DNA of 64,000 nt from Burkholderia sp. Bp8963 (GTDB lineage: Bacteria; Pseudomonadota; Gammaproteobacteria; Burkholderiales; Burkholderiaceae), in NCBI RefSeq assembly GCF_003854275.1, contig NZ_QTQP01000018.1, positions 1 through 64,000 on the forward strand. The letters run 5' to 3'. The notes under the pieces are model-generated. The model worked only from the letters and a program-made list of their open reading frames with translations, ran no database searches and was not told the origin of the DNA. Below are positions 26,421-34,987 of this stretch, one piece after another (within the stretch, counting starts at the first letter, position 1; each line of letters starts with the position of its first letter). The position numbers and the translations under genes were made by a program.

Positions 26421-26456
26421 GCGCCGGAGGCCCTGCGGAGTGAGCGCCGGAGGCCC
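26414..26456. repeat. 20-bp direct duplication at the end of eriC
   Basis: A 20-bp unit (begins GGAGTGAGCG, ends CGGAGGCCC) occurs at 26414-26433 and again at 26437-26456, a 23-bp step. The first copy includes the stop codon of the antiporter gene, so the duplication created a second in-frame-looking TGA context. It is followed by a 9-bp tandem (TGCATCGTG). It looks like slippage or local duplication. The rest of the gap to 26778 shows no gene. Confidence 0.7.
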
Positions 26457-26778
26457 GGCGTGCATCGTGTGCATCGTGTGGCATTCGGCGATGTCTGATT
26501 TGATCAAGAGTCTGGCGGAGATTTGGGGGCGAATCCTTTAATCTCCGCTTGAAACATGCTCGCAGTCAGGAGATTGCGTGAAGCGGCTGGTGCTGATTCA
26601 GCCTGGTTCACGTTGTGCGGGCGGAGTGCTCGATGATGGGCCTTTGATTAGTCGTGCAAAGTAACGTTTTTTGAAGCAGGGACGAGTCGGGAAGGCGGCG
26701 CGGTGGTTGCGTGCCGGACGACGACGTCTGTCGGTGTTGAGTGCCTCAACGCGATTCGAGCATCCTCGACCTGAGCAA

Positions 26779-29190
26779 ATGACAAACAAGTTACGCGCGC
26801 AGAGAATCACGAACAGGCCGACGGCTGCCGCACTGGGCGCCGCGCTGGCCTTTTCCCTTTCCGCCCAGGCGGCCCATGCGGCCGATTCGCGAGCGCTGAC
26901 ATCGCTCGGCCAGACGGGCGGCCTCGTGATTCCTTACGGGTTCGTGTTGCCCGAGGGGACATTCGAGGGGCAATACAACAACTATATCGATCCGCGCTTC
27001 GGCAAGAAGACGACGCGCTCGGACATCGTGTGGGGCGCGGTCGGCCTGTTTCCGTATGTCGAGGTGTCCGGCGGGCTCGTGAACTATCCCGGCCACAACC
27101 CGGTCACGGTGCCGGGCTACGATCATCTGGTGCTGCGGCACCTGATGGCGAACCTCAAGGTCGCGGTGCCGAAATTTCTCCCGTACCAGCCCGACATCGC
27201 GCTCGGCATCGCGGATGTCGGCGGGCAGACGCACTATTTCCGGTCGACGTACGGGGTCGTGTCGCAGTCGCTCGGGCCCGCGACGTTCACGGTCGGCTAC
27301 GGCAAGGGCGACCGGCTCGACGGCGTGTTCGGCGGCGCCGAGCTGCAGGTGTGGCACACGGGCCTGTCGCTGGTGGCCGAGCACGATTCGAAGACGCCGT
27401 ATGCGGGCATCCGCTACCGTTCGCCGCCGATCCGCTGGCTGGCCGACGCCAGCATCGTGGGAACGCTGGTGCGCGCGCTCAAGGACACGAACGGCGTGGT
27501 CGCGAGAACCTCGTTTTCGATCGGCGTACAGATTCCGCTGGGCAAGCGCTTCGACGCGGCGCGCTGTGGTGACGGGCTGTGCAAGGGGCCGATGGCCGCA
27601 GCGTCGAGCGCGGCCGCGAACACTGCTGCGAATACTGCCGCAAACACGACAGCAAACACGGCAGCGGCCGACGGCTGGCGTGCCGACAGCGACGTCGCGC
27701 CGGTACCGCTCTCGGCAGCGGCACCAATCGGATCGTTCGCGCGTGTGACACCGGACCTGGATTCACCGGCGAGCGTCGCGGCCGACTACGACCACGTCGA
27801 CGCGTCGCCGCAGCGCAGCCCGCTTTACCTGAAAACTGCGGCGCCCGCCAAATCGGCGATGCCCGATGCGGCGACGCCAGATGCAGCGCTGCCCGATGCA
27901 GCGAAGCTCGACGAGATCGTGCGCATACTGACCGACGCGGGGCTCGAGCGGGTGCGCGCGGGCACGGTCGGCGCGGACCTGGTCGTCGAATACGAAAACC
28001 ACCGTTACAACCAGAACGAGGCCGACGCGCTCGGCATCGCACTCGGCGCAGCGGCGGAATACGCGCCGAGCGGTGTCGACACGATTCGCGTCGTGATCAA
28101 GAAGGCGAACGAGCCACTCGGCGAGGTGAGCATCGAGCGCGCGGCGTACGCGCGATTCGTCGAAGGCGGTGCGCCCACCGAAGCCGGCGCGTTGCTGACG
28201 ATGCGCACGCGGCCAACGCACGACGCCGGCGCGATCGCGTGGACGGGCAACGCGCGCAAGCACGGGCTCGTCCGCATCCAGATCGCGCCGGTCACGAGTT
28301 ATCTGTACGGCACGGAGTACGGCAACTTCGACTATTCCGTCGGGGCCAACATTCAGGGATTCGTGCCGCTGTGGCGCGGCGCGGAACTGTATTCGAGCGT
28401 GATCGTGCCGCTCGCGAACAGCCGGAACATGGACAACGGCCGGGTCTACGACAGCTACCGCTTGCGTGGCGGGCTGTCGACGGTCGCGCTCGTGCAGAGC
28501 TTCTGGATCGCGCCGCGCGTGTTCAACGTGACCGCGCTCGGCAAGTTCAATCTCCAGTACCTTGGCGTCGAGAACGAGACGACCGCGTTCGTGCCCGGCC
28601 GTCCCGACGTGGTGCGGCTGAAGCTCGCGTATCTGCGTCACGAGCCGGGCAAGGATGCGCTGCCGGACCAGAAGAACGCGCTGCTCACGTACCGGTGGGT
28701 GCAGCCGTCCTGGAAGATGTGGATCGAGGCGGGCGTCGCGCGCTACGTCGGCGGCGACAAGGGGCCGCTGATCACGTTGACGCGCTGGTTCGACGACGTA
28801 TCGTTCAGCCTGCAGGGGTGGCACAGCGGCCGGGGCTCGTTCGCCGGTGTGACGGTCAGTTTCCCGCTGACGCCGCGCCAGGGCATGAAGCCGGGGATCG
28901 TGCAGATCAACGGGCCCGAGCAGTTCTCGCTCAATTTCCGCACGCGTGTCGGATCGTCGAACTATCTCGCGCAAGACGGTGCCGAGAACCTCGTCTTTGC
29001 CTACAACACGCAACAGTTCCTGCTCAATCAGGGGCGCTTCAGCGCCGAGTACTTTGCAACGCAGCTTTACCGGATGCGCGACGCGTACAAGCGCTATGCG
29101 CATTCCGCGAGTGCAGCGGCGCCCGCGGCAGATGCGGCGCAGTTGCCGGCAGGCGCCGCACGGCTACGGGCCGCCAACGAGACGCAATGA
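26779..29190 (+). CDS. YjbH-like outer-membrane exopolysaccharide protein
   Basis: About 803 residues. A signal peptide (ALGAALAFSLSAQAAHA, cleavage near AHA/AD) is followed by a beta-rich N-terminal half (TGGLVIPYGFVLPEGTFEGQYNNY...) typical of the YjbH/DUF940 family. The C-terminal half has GLSTVALVQSFWIAPRVFN, LTRWFDDVSFSLQGWHSGRGSFAGVTVSFPLTPR and a conserved FSLNFRTRVGSSNY tail. Both halves look like beta-barrel segments. A low-complexity linker with NTAA and PDAA repeats (about residues 273-300 and 355-375) separates them. In enterics yjbEFGH encodes an EPS system; no yjbEFG is here, but a lipoprotein gene follows 62 bp downstream. The frame opens earlier at 26671; 26779 gives the better signal peptide. 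Confidence 0.78.
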   Translation: MTNKLRAQRITNRPTAAALGAALAFSLSAQAAHAADSRALTSLGQTGGLVIPYGFVLPEGTFEGQYNNYIDPRFGKKTTRSDIVWGAVGLFPYVEVSGGLVNYPGHNPVTVPGYDHLVLRHLMANLKVAVPKFLPYQPDIALGIADVGGQTHYFRSTYGVVSQSLGPATFTVGYGKGDRLDGVFGGAELQVWHTGLSLVAEHDSKTPYAGIRYRSPPIRWLADASIVGTLVRALKDTNGVVARTSFSIGVQIPLGKRFDAARCGDGLCKGPMAAASSAAANTAANTAANTTANTAAADGWRADSDVAPVPLSAAAPIGSFARVTPDLDSPASVAADYDHVDASPQRSPLYLKTAAPAKSAMPDAATPDAALPDAAKLDEIVRILTDAGLERVRAGTVGADLVVEYENHRYNQNEADALGIALGAAAEYAPSGVDTIRVVIKKANEPLGEVSIERAAYARFVEGGAPTEAGALLTMRTRPTHDAGAIAWTGNARKHGLVRIQIAPVTSYLYGTEYGNFDYSVGANIQGFVPLWRGAELYSSVIVPLANSRNMDNGRVYDSYRLRGGLSTVALVQSFWIAPRVFNVTALGKFNLQYLGVENETTAFVPGRPDVVRLKLAYLRHEPGKDALPDQKNALLTYRWVQPSWKMWIEAGVARYVGGDKGPLITLTRWFDDVSFSLQGWHSGRGSFAGVTVSFPLTPRQGMKPGIVQINGPEQFSLNFRTRVGSSNYLAQDGAENLVFAYNTQQFLLNQGRFSAEYFATQLYRMRDAYKRYAHSASAAAPAADAAQLPAGAARLRAANETQ
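27595..27670 (+). repeat. Coding NTAA-type short tandem repeat
   Basis: Degenerate 12-base units encode four consecutive NTAA-like tetrapeptides (NTAANTAANTTANTAA) in the linker of the YjbH-like protein. The base-level variation between units argues against very recent expansion. The unit length keeps the frame. Confidence 0.7.
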
Positions 29191-29252
29191 TTCAGTGATC
29201 GAGGGACCGGAGAGTCCTCTGGAAGATAGAGCTGGCCTAACGGAGAACATCG

Positions 29253-29972
29253 ATGAAGACGATCAAGAAAGTGACACTCAGGGCATTACAAGTCGGCACG
29301 TTCGCACTCGCGGCGGGCACGCTCGCGGCGTGCGGCGGGGGAAGCGACAGTTCGGGCGGATCCACGCCCACGCCTGCGGCATCCACGATCAGCGGCACGG
29401 CTGCGGTCGGCGCACCGATGGCAAACGCGGCGATCACGATCGTCTGCGCGAGCGGCAGCGGTACGGGTACGGCCGACGCGAACGGCGCGTTCTCGATCTC
29501 GTTCGTGTTGTCGGGGCCGTGCGCGATAACCGGGACGACCGGGACGACCACGCTCCACTCGTTCGCAAGCGGCGGCGGCACGTTCAACGTGACGCCGTTG
29601 ACCGAACTGCTGCTGACCTATCTCGCCGGCCAGTTTGGCACGGACCTGAACGGGCTGCTGGCGGGTCTCGCGACCAATCCGGACTACCAGAGTGCGTTGA
29701 CGAACCCTGCGGTCATTACGGCTGCGGAGAATGGGGTCATTCAGACCATCAAGGACGAAACCGGCGTGACGCTGTCGGCGTCAGCATTCCTGACGACGCC
29801 GTTCAAGCCCGGTCAGGCCGGCCAGGATGCGGACCTTGAAACGCTGCGCGGGAAGAACGCATTCACGAGCAACGGCCAACCGAACGCGACGCTGGTCGAC
29901 AAGGTGTCGAATAACGGCAAGAAAGTCGGCAAGCCGACCGGCGGCAAGGGTGGCAGCGGCAACCCGGGGTAA
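29253..29972 (+). CDS. Lipoprotein with carboxypeptidase-regulatory-like domain
   Basis: A 239-residue lipoprotein: a signal peptide with lipobox LAAC (Cys27) followed by GGGSDSSGGS. A single Ig/transthyretin-like strand set (ISGTAAVGAPMANAAITIVCASGSGTGTADANGAFSISF) comes next, then a helical domain (FNVTPLTELLLTYLAGQFG...). The tail ends GKPTGGKGGSGNPG. It would be anchored in the outer or inner membrane leaflet facing the periplasm. It is 62 bp after the YjbH-like gene on the same strand and so may be its operon partner. The function is not recognised. Confidence 0.75.
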   Translation: MKTIKKVTLRALQVGTFALAAGTLAACGGGSDSSGGSTPTPAASTISGTAAVGAPMANAAITIVCASGSGTGTADANGAFSISFVLSGPCAITGTTGTTTLHSFASGGGTFNVTPLTELLLTYLAGQFGTDLNGLLAGLATNPDYQSALTNPAVITAAENGVIQTIKDETGVTLSASAFLTTPFKPGQAGQDADLETLRGKNAFTSNGQPNATLVDKVSNNGKKVGKPTGGKGGSGNPG

Positions 29973-30082
29973 GCACGAGCGAATCCGCGTGCGTTGCGCG
30001 GGCGCGCGGATCCGGTTTCGGCGCAATGCGCGGCGCGCGGTTCAAACGCGAACCCGCGCGCCACGCATGCTCACTCGGAGGA

Positions 30083-31945
30083 TCAGGCTTCCGCCGGCTG
30101 CCCGAGCGGTTCCGTGCCTTCGAGCGCGCCTGCGTCCGGACGTTCCGCCAGCCCCTTCGCGAGCTCCAGCGCCTGCCGCTCGAACAGCCGGCGATATACG
30201 CCGCCGTCGATCCGGATCAGCGCATCGTGGCTGCCTTCCTCGATCACCTTGCCGCGATCGAGCACGAGCAGCCGGTCGAGCGCACGCACGGTCGACAGCC
30301 GGTGCGCGACGACGAGCGTCGTGCGGCCTTCCATCAGCCGTTCCATCGCCTGCTGGATCAGCACCTCGCTCTCGCTGTCGAGGCTCGACGTCGCTTCGTC
30401 GAGAATCAGCACCGGCGCGTCCGCGAGGAACGCCCGCGCGATCGCGACGCGCTGCCGCTCGCCGCCCGACAGCTTGATCCCGCGTTCGCCGACGAGCGTG
30501 TCATAGCCGTCCGGCAGCGCGGCGATGAAATCGTGCGCGCTCGCGAGCCGCGCCGCGCGTTCGATGTCGGCGCGGCTCGCATCGGGACGCGCGTACGCGA
30601 TGTTTTCCGCGAGCGTGCGGTGGAACAGCACCGGCTCCTGCTGGACGATCGCGATCTGGTTGCGCAACGAGTCCTGCCGGACCTGCGCGATGTCCTGGCC
30701 GTCGATCGTGATGCGGCCGCCCGACACGTCGTACAGGCGCTGGATCAGCTTGATGAACGTCGTCTTGCCCGATCCCGAATGGCCGACGAGGCCGATCCGC
30801 TCGCCCGGCGCGATGCGCATCGAGAAGTCGTCGTACAGCGGCACCGGATGGTTGCCGTAGCGGAACGTCACGTGCTCGAAGCGGATCTCGCCGCGCGTGA
30901 TCCGGATCGGCTGCGCGTCGGGCCGGTCGTCGATGCCGAGCGGCTGCCGCGCGAGCTCGACGAGCTCTTCCATGTCGTTCACCGAACGCTGCAGGTTGCG
31001 GATGTGGAAGCCGACGTCGCGCAGGTAGCCCTGCAGCATGAAGAACATCGTCAGCGCGAACGCGATGTCGCCGACGCTCGCTTCGCCGCGTGCCCACAGG
31101 CTCAGCGCGACGCCGATCATCGCGGCCTGCAGCGCGACGAGCATCGCGCCCTGCAGGCCGCCGTTGAACGTGCCGCGCACCCACGAGCGCCGGGTGCGCT
31201 TCTGCCATTTGCCGATCACGCGCGCGAGCCGCGCTTCCTCGCGGTGTTCGGCGCCGAACGCCTTGACGACCGCGTTGCAACTGACCGCATCCGCGAGCGC
31301 GCCGCCCATCCGCGTGTCCCACAGGTTGCCGAGCCGCGCCGCGGGCGCGACGAAGCCGAGCGACATCGCGACCGTCACGAGGATGTACAGCACCGAGCCC
31401 GCGCCGACGACGAGCCCCATGACCGGCCAGTGCGATCCGAGCAGCACGGTCGCGCCGGCCAGGATCGTCAGCGACGGCAGCAGCGCGATCAGCAGCGTGT
31501 CGTTCAGCAGGTCGAGCGCCCACATCCCGCGTGTGATTTTGCGGACCGTCGAGCCGGCGAAGCTGTTCGCGTGCCAGTCGGTCGAGAAGCGTTGCACGCG
31601 ATGGAACGACGCCGTCGCGATCTCGCCCATCATCTTCAGCGTGAGCGAGATGATGTTCAGGTAGACGCCTTGCCGCAGCAGCGTCGCGCCGATGCCCAGG
31701 CCGGCGAGCGCGCCGAACGCCGCGAGCGCCGCGTGCCAGCCGGCCGACCGGTCGGTGACGCCGAGCGACAGCGCGTCGACGAGGCGGCCGGCGAACAGCG
31801 GGGTGAGCACGTCGGCAAGCGCCGCGAGCAGCGAGAGCGCCGCGACAGCGACGATGCGCGCCGGTTGCCGGTGCCAGTAACGCAGTGTGAAGCCGAAGAC
31901 GGCCTGGAACGCATGGCCGCCCAGTTGGGTGGTTTTTCTGGTCAT
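30083..31945 (-). CDS. ABC exporter half-transporter (ATPase plus permease)
   Basis: A 620-residue fused exporter of MsbA/ABCB type. Six transmembrane helices fill residues about 20-330. The ATPase has a Walker A GHSGSGKTT near 385, a signature LSGGERQRVAIARAF near 494, a Walker B VLILDEATSSLDSESE near 513, and the H-loop VVAHRLSTVRA. It presumably acts as a homodimer that exports a lipid, drug or peptide. It is a single gene on the minus strand with a roughly 260-base leader holding a 16-codon upstream ORF. The substrate is unknown. Confidence 0.9.
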   Translation of the reverse strand: MTRKTTQLGGHAFQAVFGFTLRYWHRQPARIVAVAALSLLAALADVLTPLFAGRLVDALSLGVTDRSAGWHAALAAFGALAGLGIGATLLRQGVYLNIISLTLKMMGEIATASFHRVQRFSTDWHANSFAGSTVRKITRGMWALDLLNDTLLIALLPSLTILAGATVLLGSHWPVMGLVVGAGSVLYILVTVAMSLGFVAPAARLGNLWDTRMGGALADAVSCNAVVKAFGAEHREEARLARVIGKWQKRTRRSWVRGTFNGGLQGAMLVALQAAMIGVALSLWARGEASVGDIAFALTMFFMLQGYLRDVGFHIRNLQRSVNDMEELVELARQPLGIDDRPDAQPIRITRGEIRFEHVTFRYGNHPVPLYDDFSMRIAPGERIGLVGHSGSGKTTFIKLIQRLYDVSGGRITIDGQDIAQVRQDSLRNQIAIVQQEPVLFHRTLAENIAYARPDASRADIERAARLASAHDFIAALPDGYDTLVGERGIKLSGGERQRVAIARAFLADAPVLILDEATSSLDSESEVLIQQAMERLMEGRTTLVVAHRLSTVRALDRLLVLDRGKVIEEGSHDALIRIDGGVYRRLFERQALELAKGLAERPDAGALEGTEPLGQPAEA

Positions 31946-32100
31946 GTGTCGTTGCCCGGCGCGTCGCGCGACGGGACTTTCCGGTTCGGAGAACGTCGAA
32001 AACGCAACAGCCGACCCCGCGGATGCAACGCGGATGACGGAGAACGGGCTGTCGGGAAGATGCGCGGGCCGTCAGGCGCCGGCGCGAACGGCTGGCTGGA

Positions 32101-32151
32101 TCAGCTGAGCCGTGGGACCACGTTCGGGAAGGCGGACTGCATTCGGAACAT
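32101..32151 (-). CDS. Possible 16-residue leader peptide of the ABC exporter
   Basis: A short frame encodes MFRMQSAFPNVVPRLS, with a consensus GGAGGT ribosome site 6 bases before the ATG, better than that of many genes in the window. It lies 155 bases upstream of the exporter start, on the same strand and downstream of a good promoter. A leader peptide that senses translation or a small protein are both possible; the function is unknown. Confidence 0.45.
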   Translation of the reverse strand: MFRMQSAFPNVVPRLS

Positions 32152-32211
32152 CAGCACCTCCCTGAAGTGAATGGTTGAAAAGCTGAAAAGGCGTCGAAAA
32201 GACGTGAAAGG

Positions 32212-32241
32212 ATTTTATCAGCAGAATTAGGCCGGCTGCAA
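32212..32241 (-). promoter_or_regulatory. Promoter for exporter leader
   Basis: On the minus strand TTGCAG (32236-32241) and TAAAAT (32212-32217) are 18 bases apart in an AT-rich stretch. Transcription would start about 32205, giving a 260-base leader containing the short upstream ORF. The remaining bases of the gap to the peroxidase start at 32495 hold no recognisable gene. Confidence 0.5.
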
Positions 32242-32494
32242 TGTCTGATGAATAGCGCGTTGCCGTGCCGATGCGTTTTAAATCAGCTCTTTGGCCCCTA
32301 TTTAAACGATTCGGGGCAGCGCCGCATGCCGCGCGAGCGGCGTGCCGTCGTGCATGCGAGCGTCGGTCGTCCGGCTGCCGGGCGCGCATCGATTAAACTG
32401 CATGCCTGCGCGCGCCAAGCGACGACCGGACGACGGCGGGCGCGCGCCGGCCCAAGCGGCCATCGCAGATTCACGACATATTCCTGGGGAAACG

Positions 32495-33376
32495 ATGAGC
32501 GACGTTCAGCAAGGCATTCTGGCTCCGATCGATGCGGCGGCCCGATACCTCACTTTCACGATTTCCGACGAAGACAACGTCGCGGCGGCGCTCGCCGCGC
32601 TGCGCGAGATCGTCAACGGACGCGATACCGTCGTCGGCTTCGGCCATTCGCTCGCGACGCGCATCGGGCGGCCGATCGCCGGGCTGACCGGATTTCCGGC
32701 GTTTGCCGTGAACGACCGTCCGCTGCCGGCGACGCCGGCCGACGTGTGGGTCTGGCTGCGTTCCGACGATCGCGGCGAGATCACGCTGCGTGCGCGCGCG
32801 ATCGAGCGCGTGCTCGCGCCCGCGTTCGCGCTGCAGGATGCGGTCGACGCGTTCCGCTACGCGAACGATCGCGACCTGTCCGGCTACGAGGACGGCACCG
32901 AGAACCCGACCGGCGACGACGCGGTTGCGGCGGCGATCGTGTCCGGGCAGGGCGCCGGGCTCGACGGCGCGAGCTTCGTTGCGGTGCAGCAATGGCTGCA
33001 CGACTTCGACAGGATGGAAAGCATCGCGTCGGACGACATGGACAACATCATCGGGCGCCGCCAGTCGGACAACGAGGAGCTCGACGACGCGCCCGAATTC
33101 GCGCACGTGAAACGCACCGCGCAGGAGAGCTTCGAGCCCGAGGCGTTCATGCTGCGGCGTTCGGCGCCGTGGTCGGATGCGCGCCGCGCGGGCCTGTATT
33201 TCGTCGCGTTCGGCCATTCGTTCCGCGCGTTCGACGTGCAGATGCGCCGGATGAGCGGCGCGGACGACGGGATCGTCGACGGCCTGTTCCGCTTCACGCG
33301 GCCGCTGACGGGTGCGTATTTCTGGTGTCCGCCGATGAAGGACGGCAAGCTCGACCTGTCCGCGCTCGGGCTGTAA
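32495..33376 (+). CDS. DyP-type haem peroxidase
   Basis: A 293-residue dye-decolourising peroxidase of the YfeX-like class. The hallmark GxxDG is present as GYEDGTENPTG near residue 130, with the distal aspartate. A SAPWSDARRAGLYFVAFGHSFRAFDVQMRRM block and a proximal histidine region follow. No signal peptide is present, so it is cytoplasmic. It oxidises substrates with H2O2; the physiological substrate is unknown. The start follows GGGGAAACG and an intrinsic terminator follows the gene. A frame open further upstream lacks family similarity. Confidence 0.9.
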   Translation: MSDVQQGILAPIDAAARYLTFTISDEDNVAAALAALREIVNGRDTVVGFGHSLATRIGRPIAGLTGFPAFAVNDRPLPATPADVWVWLRSDDRGEITLRARAIERVLAPAFALQDAVDAFRYANDRDLSGYEDGTENPTGDDAVAAAIVSGQGAGLDGASFVAVQQWLHDFDRMESIASDDMDNIIGRRQSDNEELDDAPEFAHVKRTAQESFEPEAFMLRRSAPWSDARRAGLYFVAFGHSFRAFDVQMRRMSGADDGIVDGLFRFTRPLTGAYFWCPPMKDGKLDLSALGL

Positions 33377-33412
33377 GCGCCGCGCGCAAGGGCTCGCAGA
33401 CGTGCTTACAGG

Positions 33413-33449
33413 CGGGCGGGCCGCGTTCGATCGCGGCCCGCCCGTTTTT
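33413..33449 (+). terminator. Intrinsic terminator after DyP peroxidase
   Basis: A perfect 13-bp GC stem (33413-33425 with 33432-33444), a 6-base loop and a TTTTT tract (33445-33449) lie 37 bp after the stop codon. Confidence 0.9.
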
Positions 33450-33887
33450 GCTTCGGTCATCGCAGCTTGCGATATTAAAATCGCGCGCCCGGTTTTTTGG
33501 TTCCGGCGAAAGGAAAACGTTTGCGGTTTGCCCGAACGGCGGCTGCGAAGCTCGTTTGATTTAAATCCGCAGATTCCTGTATATCCGGAAAATCGGGTCG
33601 GTATGCGTGCCGACGTGTGGCCGGGTGGTGCGGGATATCGGCAGCCGCCCGGATTAATCCGCTTCCGCGCCGGCCGGTCAACGGAAAGCCGGAATGCAAT
33701 TACATCCTGTAATAATCCGCCATAACCCGGTCGATCGCGGACGGCAGCGCCTCCGGCAGCGCCGGTTCGATTATGATGCGGTGTTTTAGAATGGCCATCC
33801 TGTTACGCCGATGGATTAATAAAAAATAAAGGCGCAGATGGTCAGAGAGTCATAAAGAGAAGACTGAGAGAGTCGGGGGCTGGGTAC
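33450..33887. other. AT-rich gene-free gap before the GlxA-like regulator
   Basis: About 440 bases of much lower GC than the surroundings, with no plausible gene on either strand. Runs such as TTTTTT near 33493, AATCCGC repeats near 33565 and 33655, and ATTAATAAAAAATAAA just before 33832 suggest a promoter region open to silencing proteins. No individual site can be fixed. Confidence 0.5.
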
Positions 33888-34853
33888 GTGGACGTAGAAG
33901 ATCAACGGTTGGTCGTCATTTTCCTGAGTACGGGATTTTCACTGGCTCAGGCCGCGCGTCTCGGCGAAGCCTTCAATCTCGCCAACCGTCTGCAGGCGCT
34001 CGGCGCCGCTTACCAGCTGGAGTTCGTGTCCGCGACAGGCGGACTGCTGCAGTCGTCGTCGGGCGTGAAGATCGCGACCGGCGCGCTCGACGACACGCAT
34101 GGCCAGCGTGCGCACGCGTTTTTTCATCTTCACGGCGATCGCGCGGTCGTTACCTGGAGCGATGCGCTGCAGCGCCGGTTGACCGACATCCGCGCAAATG
34201 CCCGCTGGATCGGCGATGCGATGAAGCTTCCCGAGATCGTTGCGTCGAACCCGGCAGGCGGCTCGACGAGCCTCGTGTCGGCGCCGGCAGCGTCCGCGCA
34301 GGCGGGCGATTGCGACGACGTGTTTTCGGTGGCCCTGGACATGTTCCGCAGCGATCTCGGCGACGATGTCACGCAGGACATCGCCCGCAACATATCGCGG
34401 CCGGTCGACCCGCACCAGGCGCAGTCGATGTGGGCGATCCGCGAGCTGAGCGCGAGCCCGCCGATTCGCGCGTCGGTGCAGCAGTTGCGCGCACAGAGCG
34501 CGAACCGGATCTCGATCGCGGGCACCGCGCAATCCGTCGCGATGAGCGAGCGCAATTTTCTGCGGCGTTTCAAGACGGAAATCGGCATGACGCCAACCGA
34601 ATTCGTGCTGAGCGTGCGCCTCGAGCGCGCGTGCCACATGCTGGTCCATACGAGCCTGCCGGCCGACAAGGTCGCCCGTCGCACGGGGCTCGGCAGCGGC
34701 GAGCGCCTCGCGAAACTCTTCCGGCAGCGTCTGTCGATGTCGCCGACCGAATACCGCGCGGCCGAGCGCGACCGGATCTCGAAGGCCGACAGCGAACCGG
34801 CCGACATGCCGGCCGCCAGCTGGCCGTACGGCGTCGCATCGGGCGGACGCTGA
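33888..34853 (+). CDS. GlxA-like AraC-family regulator
   Basis: A 321-residue regulator. The N-terminal 170 residues have a DJ-1/PfpI-like fold (LVVIFLSTGFSLAQAARLGEAFNLANRLQALGAAYQLEFVSATGG), and the C-terminal 100 carry the AraC double helix-turn-helix (ISIAGTAQSVAMSERNFLRRFKTEIGMTPTEFVLSVRLERA and KVARRTGLGSGERLAKLFRQRLSMSPTEYR). The start is a GTG that follows an AT-rich upstream region. Members of this class control amine, amino-acid or polysaccharide genes. No target is obvious next to it, since the downstream neighbour is an Nramp transporter 134 bp away. Confidence 0.87.
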   Translation: MDVEDQRLVVIFLSTGFSLAQAARLGEAFNLANRLQALGAAYQLEFVSATGGLLQSSSGVKIATGALDDTHGQRAHAFFHLHGDRAVVTWSDALQRRLTDIRANARWIGDAMKLPEIVASNPAGGSTSLVSAPAASAQAGDCDDVFSVALDMFRSDLGDDVTQDIARNISRPVDPHQAQSMWAIRELSASPPIRASVQQLRAQSANRISIAGTAQSVAMSERNFLRRFKTEIGMTPTEFVLSVRLERACHMLVHTSLPADKVARRTGLGSGERLAKLFRQRLSMSPTEYRAAERDRISKADSEPADMPAASWPYGVASGGR

Positions 34854-34987
34854 GCACGGCGCAGCGACCTGCGTAGGCAGCGGGGCGCCGGCCGGGACGC
34901 GCCGCGACAGCCGCCGGGCCGCAGCGAGCGGAGGTTGGCCGCGGCTGCCCTTAGAATGGCCGTATCGCGACCCGACTTCCGGCTTCC

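Noticed and set aside
33330-33376. DyP C-terminus (DGKLDLSALGL) as an encapsulin cargo-loading peptide
   Set aside because: It loosely resembles known cargo tails, but the segment appears to be part of the folded family C-terminus and no encapsulin gene is in the window.
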